NCBI GenBank assembly: GCA_024178355.1
Contig: JAMZNZ010000002.1
Span: forward strand, 601,501-665,500
Direction of reading: 5' to 3'
Source of the DNA: Maricaulaceae bacterium EIL42A08
GTDB lineage: Bacteria > Pseudomonadota > Alphaproteobacteria > Caulobacterales > Maricaulaceae
Length of the DNA stretch: 64,000 bases
Part shown: positions 59,653-64,000 of the stretch, in pieces
Layout: the number at the start of each line of letters is the position of its first letter
Position numbering within the stretch: position 1 is the stretch's first letter
Position numbers and translations under genes: made by a program
Notes under the pieces: generated by a model
What the model saw: the letters and a program-made list of their open reading frames with translations, nothing else
Told to the model about the DNA's origin: nothing
Databases searched by the model: none

Positions 59653-60961
59653 TGCGCAGCGCCTCCACCGGGTCCATGCGCCCTGCCCGCCAGCTTGGCC
59701 AGATTGTGGCCAGCAATGACATCGCAAATCCCCAGACCGAAACATAGGCCACCTCGCCCCAATCGAGGCGAGCCGGAAGGCGATAGAGCGAGTAGACGTC
59801 CGGGTTGAAGATATCAACGCCGCTAGCCCAGCTGACAAAGTCCTGGATCGGCCCGATAAAGGTGACAACCAGCAGGCCAATTGCGATCCCGAACACGGTG
59901 CCGAGGACACCAATCGTGGCGCCTGAGATCAGGAAGACGCGCATCACAGCCCCTTCCGAAGCGCCCATGGTGCGCAATATCGCGATATCACGGGTCTTGT
60001 TCTTCACCAGCATGACAATACCGGAAATGATGTTCAGAGCCGCGATCAGGATCACGATGCTGAGGATCAGGCGCATAGCCACGCGCTCGACCTGAAGGGC
60101 ATTCCAGAACGCTTCGTTCTGACCACGCCAATCCAGCACCAGCGTGTTGGGCGGGGCTATGGCCTCAATCGCGGCCTTGATCGCGTCAGGATCATCAGGT
60201 GCCTCAATGCGCACATCGATAAAATCTCCACCGGCTGGGCGGTTAAAGAAGAGCGAGGCCTGCTCGATGGGCATGTAAGCAAGGATCTGATCCAGATCCT
60301 GAACACCAACGGTGATAATCCCACCGACAGCATAGCTTTTGGGTCTTGGTAGCACGCCCATGGGCGTCGCCGCCCCGCGCGGCGCCAGCAAGGTCACTTC
60401 GTCGCCCGCATTGACACCGAGTGTCGCGGCCATGGCGGAGCCGATGATGATCTCATTACCGCCATTGCGGCCCTCACCGAAAGTGTCTGCGTTGCCCTGC
60501 ACCAGGCCACCGCCTGCTTCGCGCGCTCCATTGTCGCCAGTGATGAGGTCAAAGCGCCGAAGATCATTCGCACGAACCCCGGCGACCTGAGCAAAAGCTG
60601 CGCCCCGTCGCGACGTCACAAGTGCCTGGCCAATGGCCACCGGCCCAGCCTGACGCACGCCTTCGATATCGCGGATGGCATCGGCCAGCTCACCGCGGTC
60701 CATATCCGCTGCAGCCGGTGCGTAGACATAGACATGGGGCTGAACCCCCAGAAGGCGGGTCAAAAGCTCATGGCGAAAGCCGTTCATGACGCTCATCACC
60801 GCAATCAGCGCAGCAACCGCAATCATGATCCCGAGAAAGGAGATAATCGCGATGAGCGTAACGCCGCCCTCTTTGCGACGGGCGCGCAGATAGCGCATGG
60901 CGAGCATGAATTCGAAGCCGGAGAACGGCCCGGCTCCGCGCTTTGGTGCCGCGTCACTCAA
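59645..60961 (-). CDS. lolC: Lipoprotein-releasing system permease LolC/LolE
   Basis: The membrane partner of LolD, 438 residues. Four helices are evident: one near the N-terminus ([20 protein letters not shown]), then a large periplasmic domain, and three close to the C-terminus ([57 protein letters not shown]), the FtsX/MacB fold. [16 protein letters not shown] is the coupling helix region. TTG at 60961 is the probable start: AGGGAG lies seven bases upstream and TTGA overlaps the proS stop. A GTG at 60979 is an alternative. One such gene probably serves as both LolC and LolE here. Confidence 0.93.
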   Translation of the reverse strand: MSDAAPKRGAGPFSGFEFMLAMRYLRARRKEGGVTLIAIISFLGIMIAVAALIAVMSVMNGFRHELLTRLLGVQPHVYVYAPAAADMDRGELADAIRDIEGVRQAGPVAIGQALVTSRRGAAFAQVAGVRANDLRRFDLITGDNGAREAGGGLVQGNADTFGEGRNGGNEIIIGSAMAATLGVNAGDEVTLLAPRGAATPMGVLPRPKSYAVGGIITVGVQDLDQILAYMPIEQASLFFNRPAGGDFIDVRIEAPDDPDAIKAAIEAIAPPNTLVLDWRGQNEAFWNALQVERVAMRLILSIVILIAALNIISGIVMLVKNKTRDIAILRTMGASEGAVMRVFLISGATIGVLGTVFGIAIGLLVVTFIGPIQDFVSWASGVDIFNPDVYSLYRLPARLDWGEVAYVSVWGFAMSLLATIWPSWRAGRMDPVEALRNE

Positions 60962-62289
60962 GAAAAGGCTCCCTCGCACAGGCGCGCGATCGCGTCTTCA
61001 AGGCTGAGCTCATGGCGCTCACCCGTGGCGCGGATCTTCACCTCGGCCTTACCCTCTTTCAGTCCACGTGGTCCGATGATCAGTTGATACGGCAAACCGA
61101 TCAGGTCCATGCGAGCAAACTTTGCGCCGCCACGGTCTGCGGTGTCGTCCAGCAAAGGCTCTTTGCCAGCCGCTTCAAGAGCCAGATAGGCCTTTTCGCA
61201 GGCGGCATCGGCTTCATCATCGCCAGCTTTAAGATTGATAATGCCGACACCAAACGGCGCCACGCTTTCAGGCCAGATACAGCCGGCCTCGTCATGGTGG
61301 GCCTCAATAATGCCGCCCATCAGGCGTGAAACCCCAACACCATAGCTGCCCATGTAAACCGGGCGTTCCTGCCCGTCGGGGTGAGCCACCTTGGCATTCA
61401 TGGCCTCGGAATACTTGGTGCCGAAATAAAAGATGTGGCCCACCTCAATACCGCGCGCAGAGAGCTGACGGTCGGCCGGGACCTCGCTGGTAAAGCGTTC
61501 CGGCTCGTGCATCTCGTCGGTGGCGGCATAAAGCGCGGTGCGCTTGTCGACCAGCGGCTGCAGGTCGCCGTTAAAGTCCACATCAAGGCCAGGAGCCCCC
61601 ATGTCCACGAGCGCGGAGTCACAAAAGACCTCACTTTCACCGGTGTCGGCGAGGATAATGAATTCGTGGGACAAATCTCCGCCAATGGGCCCTGTATCCG
61701 CGCGCATCGGAACCGCCTTCAGCCCCAGACGAGCAAAGGTGTTCAGATAGGCCACAAACATGCGGTTATAGGCCTTGCGCGCGCTTTCCTCGTCGGTGTC
61801 GAAGGAGTAGGCATCCTTCATCAGGAACTCGCGCCCACGCATGACCCCAAAGCGCGGCCGACGCTCATCGCGGAACTTCCACTGGATATGGTAGAGAATT
61901 TTCGGCAGGTCCTTGTAGGACTTTGAATAGGCGCGGAAAATCTCGGTGATCATTTCCTCGTTGGTAGGGCCGTAAAGCATCTCGCGCTCGTGGCGGTCGA
62001 CGATGCGCAGCATCTCTTCGCCATAGCCGTCATAGCGCCCGCTTTCGCGCCACAGATCGGCCAGCTGAAGCGTCGGCATCAGCATTTCAACAGCACCGGC
62101 CCGGTCCTGCTCCTCGCGCACGATCTGTTCGATTTTCTTCAGCACACGAAACCCTAGCGGCAACCAGGCATAAATGCCGGCTGCTTCCTGGCGAATCATG
62201 CCCGCACGCAGCATCAGGCGGTGAGAGGCAATCTGGGCCTCGGACGGAGTTTCCTTCAGGACGGGTAGGAAAAAGCGGGACAGGCGCAT
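60958..62289 (-). CDS. proS: Prolyl-tRNA synthetase
   Basis: ProRS charges tRNA(Pro). The 443 residues form a class II synthetase with motif 1 ([19 protein letters not shown]), motif 2 ([17 protein letters not shown]) and motif 3 ([13 protein letters not shown]), followed by the anticodon-binding domain. It is about 130 residues shorter than E. coli ProS because it lacks the inserted editing domain, the usual alphaproteobacterial form. Mischarged Ala-tRNA(Pro) would then need a separate editing protein. It overlaps lolC at its 3' end. Confidence 0.97.
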   Translation of the reverse strand: MRLSRFFLPVLKETPSEAQIASHRLMLRAGMIRQEAAGIYAWLPLGFRVLKKIEQIVREEQDRAGAVEMLMPTLQLADLWRESGRYDGYGEEMLRIVDRHEREMLYGPTNEEMITEIFRAYSKSYKDLPKILYHIQWKFRDERRPRFGVMRGREFLMKDAYSFDTDEESARKAYNRMFVAYLNTFARLGLKAVPMRADTGPIGGDLSHEFIILADTGESEVFCDSALVDMGAPGLDVDFNGDLQPLVDKRTALYAATDEMHEPERFTSEVPADRQLSARGIEVGHIFYFGTKYSEAMNAKVAHPDGQERPVYMGSYGVGVSRLMGGIIEAHHDEAGCIWPESVAPFGVGIINLKAGDDEADAACEKAYLALEAAGKEPLLDDTADRGGAKFARMDLIGLPYQLIIGPRGLKEGKAEVKIRATGERHELSLEDAIARLCEGAFS

Positions 62290-62408
62290 GGGACAGGTAG
62301 GCTCCGGTTAAACCGCAGCGCGCAGACGGCTCTGCGCACCAAAGGTATGAAGCCTTCACTTAGACCGTGCCGAACGCGCCTTGCAAGACAAGTCCGCGCC
62401 TTTGGCGT

Positions 62409-62771
62409 TTAAGCCGCTGCAACGGGCTCCGGCGACCAGCCGAACGGAATGGCATCAAGGCTGACAAGCTGGAACTCAAACAGCACGAAATAGACCAGCC
62501 ACAGCCCAGCTGTGATCAAGGACGTGATCCACATCTTCCACTTCAAACGCGGGTCGACAGGCGCGCCTTCATCAGAGCCTGGAACGATGTCGCCTGCTTC
62601 ATGCTGGCTCTGCACGCTGACCGGTAGCACCATGAAGAACACCATCCACCACACGATCAGATAGACGACCGCGCCTGTGACGAAGCCCACGCCATTGTCG
62701 GGCAGAAAAAGCTGGGCAATCCAGAGGCTGCCAACCAGCCCCAGTAGGACGTATTGCAAATAGCGGATCAA
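62409..62771 (-). CDS. DUF1467 family membrane protein
   Basis: A 120-residue protein of the DUF1467 family, found in alphaproteobacteria between mce and proS. Three helices are visible (about 8-20, 28-50 and 82-104) with the conserved WWMVFFMVLPVSVQSQHE. Function unknown. The start is TTG at 62771, overlapping the mce stop as TTGA; the 119-base gap to proS shows no gene. Confidence 0.85.
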   Translation of the reverse strand: MIRYLQYVLLGLVGSLWIAQLFLPDNGVGFVTGAVVYLIVWWMVFFMVLPVSVQSQHEAGDIVPGSDEGAPVDPRLKWKMWITSLITAGLWLVYFVLFEFQLVSLDAIPFGWSPEPVAAA

Positions 62772-63208
62772 TGTCCGCCCTCGCCTTTGTAAAGCGCAGG
62801 GTCCTGCATCAGCTCGATCAGAACTCCGCCGGTATCTTTGGGGTGAACGAAGATCACCGGCACGCCGTGCGCCCCGATATAGGGCTCGCCGGTGCCCAGC
62901 ACGGTGGCCCCGCGCGAAACCATTTCATCGCGAGCTTCAATGATGTCGGGCACTTCAAAGCACATATGGTGCTGGCCACCCTTGGGGTTCTTTTCCAGAT
63001 ATTTGTGGATCGGGCTTGCGTCACCCAGCGGCTCGATCAGTTCAATCTGCATGTTGGGAACCGACACAAAAATGACTTTCACACCGAGCTGAGGAAAATC
63101 TCTGGCGGGCGTCGCTTCGACAGCGCCATAGAGCCGCGCGTAGACTTTCGCTGCCTCTTCAACGTCCGGCGTTGCCACACCCACATGGTTCAAGCGTCCG
63201 ATTTTCAT
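62768..63208 (-). CDS. mce: Methylmalonyl-CoA epimerase
   Basis: Mce interconverts the (R) and (S) forms of methylmalonyl-CoA in propionyl-CoA catabolism. The 146 residues form two vicinal-oxygen-chelate repeats. Metal ligands are visible: His in LNHVGVATPDV, His in GGQHHMCFEV and Glu in GGVLIELMQ. It overlaps the DUF1467 gene and lies 18 bases after the RNase J gene in the same direction; the racemase at the left edge may act in related branched acyl-CoA breakdown, but that is a guess. Confidence 0.93.
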   Translation of the reverse strand: MKIGRLNHVGVATPDVEEAAKVYARLYGAVEATPARDFPQLGVKVIFVSVPNMQIELIEPLGDASPIHKYLEKNPKGGQHHMCFEVPDIIEARDEMVSRGATVLGTGEPYIGAHGVPVIFVHPKDTGGVLIELMQDPALYKGEGGH

Positions 63209-63226
63209 GGCTCTGTCTCCGTGGAC

Positions 63227-64000
63227 CTAGCGGCTTAGAATGATGACTTCGACATGGGGCTTCTTACCCCAGATGCGGTTGGCGTCGCGTCGCACCGCAC
63301 GGCGCAGCTGTTCTTCAATGGCAGCTTCATCGCGGCGCTCCCGGCGGCCCATGCGCTTGAAGGCCTCATCAGCTGTTTGCGCAAGATCATCGAGAAAATC
63401 GTCCAGGTCATACTCGTAGGTCGAGGCGACACCCATGGCGCGCACATCGATCTCGCTGACCAGATCACCATCTTCCAGAATGGCCGCGACAACGATATGG
63501 CCGGATCCTGCCAGTCGGCGGCGTTCCTTGATGGACTCTGCTTCGCCTTCAACCAGGAAATTGCCGTCCACATACATGCGCCCGGACGGGGCTTCATCAA
63601 CGATACGCGCACCGTCGCGGGTAATCTCGATGACCGATCCATTTTGCGGGGCAAGCGCGTGAGGGATCTGCAGCGACTTTGCAAACTCAGCATGCTCTAT
63701 CAGATGGCGACGTTCGCCATGGACGGGAATGGCCACGTGGGGCTTTGCCCAGGCATACATCTGGCGCAGCTCATCACGGCAGGGGTGACCGGACACATGG
63801 ATATGCTCATCCTTCTCGGTAATCAGCTTCACCCCGCGCGCAGCCAACCGGTTCATGAGATCGAAGATACCTCGCTCGTTTCCTGGAATGATGCGCGAGG
63901 AGAAGATCACGGTATCGCCCCTGCCCAGCGTGACATGGCGATGGGTGCCTTCAGCGATACGCGACAGCGCCGCGCGCGGTTCGCCTTGCGAGCCGGTACA
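63227..64000 (-). CDS. rnj: Ribonuclease J, 3' part, leaving the right edge
   Basis: The C-terminal 257 codons of an RNase J, a metallo-beta-lactamase/beta-CASP exo- and endonuclease for mRNA decay and rRNA maturation. From the right edge one reads CTGSQGEPRAALSRIA, then FSSRIIPGNERGI, HVSGHPCRDELRQMYAW and HVAIPVHGERRHL, the beta-CASP signature set with the His near the RNA site. The C-terminal domain ends in NRIWGKKPHVEVIILSR. The 5' half lies outside the window. It heads the mce-DUF1467-proS-lolCD group. Confidence 0.95.
   Translation of the reverse strand, partial: CTGSQGEPRAALSRIAEGTHRHVTLGRGDTVIFSSRIIPGNERGIFDLMNRLAARGVKLITEKDEHIHVSGHPCRDELRQMYAWAKPHVAIPVHGERRHLIEHAEFAKSLQIPHALAPQNGSVIEITRDGARIVDEAPSGRMYVDGNFLVEGEAESIKERRRLAGSGHIVVAAILEDGDLVSEIDVRAMGVASTYEYDLDDFLDDLAQTADEAFKRMGRRERRDEAAIEEQLRRAVRRDANRIWGKKPHVEVIILSR

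Overview
This 64 kb window is a chromosomal segment of an alphaproteobacterium. Gene content and order fit the Caulobacterales/Maricaulales side of the class (Hyphomonadaceae- or Maricaulis-like). Supporting signs are the tpiA-secG-pyrG, eno-ftsB-pdhA-pdhB-pdhC, rpsB-tsf-pyrH-frr-uppS-cdsA-dxr-rseP-bamA-skp-lpxD-fabZ-lpxA-lpxI-lpxB, and rnj-mce-DUF1467-proS-lolC-lolD-dnaE blocks, the E1-beta subunit with a fused lipoyl domain, the GTTC-N7-GTTC type LexA box, and a PopA/PleD-like cyclic-di-GMP protein. The genus is an inference; no 16S gene is present.

Layout. 1-9.2 kb: a partial left-edge ORF behind a LexA-box match, an alpha-methylacyl-CoA racemase, a degenerate GGDEF protein, mfd, gatB, an MDR oxidoreductase and a small membrane protein. 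9.2-14.8 kb: typA, a large secreted M14 metallopeptidase, an intergenic palindromic repeat, a cupin and a lipoprotein. 14.8-20.8 kb: pyruvate dehydrogenase operon, ftsB-like gene, eno, rpmF. 20.9-24.2 kb: an accessory-looking module of a membrane-bound AraC regulator, an erythromycin-esterase/ChaN-like protein and a CPBP protease, with an exact direct-repeat operator candidate. 24.2-28.6 kb: pyrG, a MAPEG protein, secG, a non-canonical response regulator, tpiA. 28.8-36.4 kb: ppiD, trpE, yibQ-like, trpGDC, lexA. 36.4-40.2 kb: a broken comEC, a gene-free 425 bp stretch, gltA. 40.3-54.9 kb: a long minus-strand block for lipid A, outer-membrane assembly, isoprenoid and phospholipid synthesis and translation. 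55.2-64 kb: dnaE, a 30-residue membrane peptide with two LexA-like boxes, lolD, lolC, proS, DUF1467, mce and the 3' part of RNase J.

How the genes work together. Most of the window is housekeeping: envelope biogenesis (LpxA/B/D/I, FabZ, BamA, Skp, RseP, LolC/D, UppS, CdsA, PpiD, SecG, FtsB), central carbon flow (Eno, TpiA, PDH, citrate synthase), tryptophan synthesis and translation (S2, EF-Ts, RRF, L32, ProRS, GatB, TypA). DNA-damage functions recur: mfd, lexA with its own operator, a LexA-box match at the left edge, and the 30-residue peptide upstream of dnaE, which resembles the SOS-induced division inhibitor SidA of Caulobacter. That peptide, the c-di-GMP receptor-like protein, the AraC module and the PDH operator cluster are the places most worth a second look. 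No tRNA, rRNA, CRISPR array or insertion sequence was recognised.
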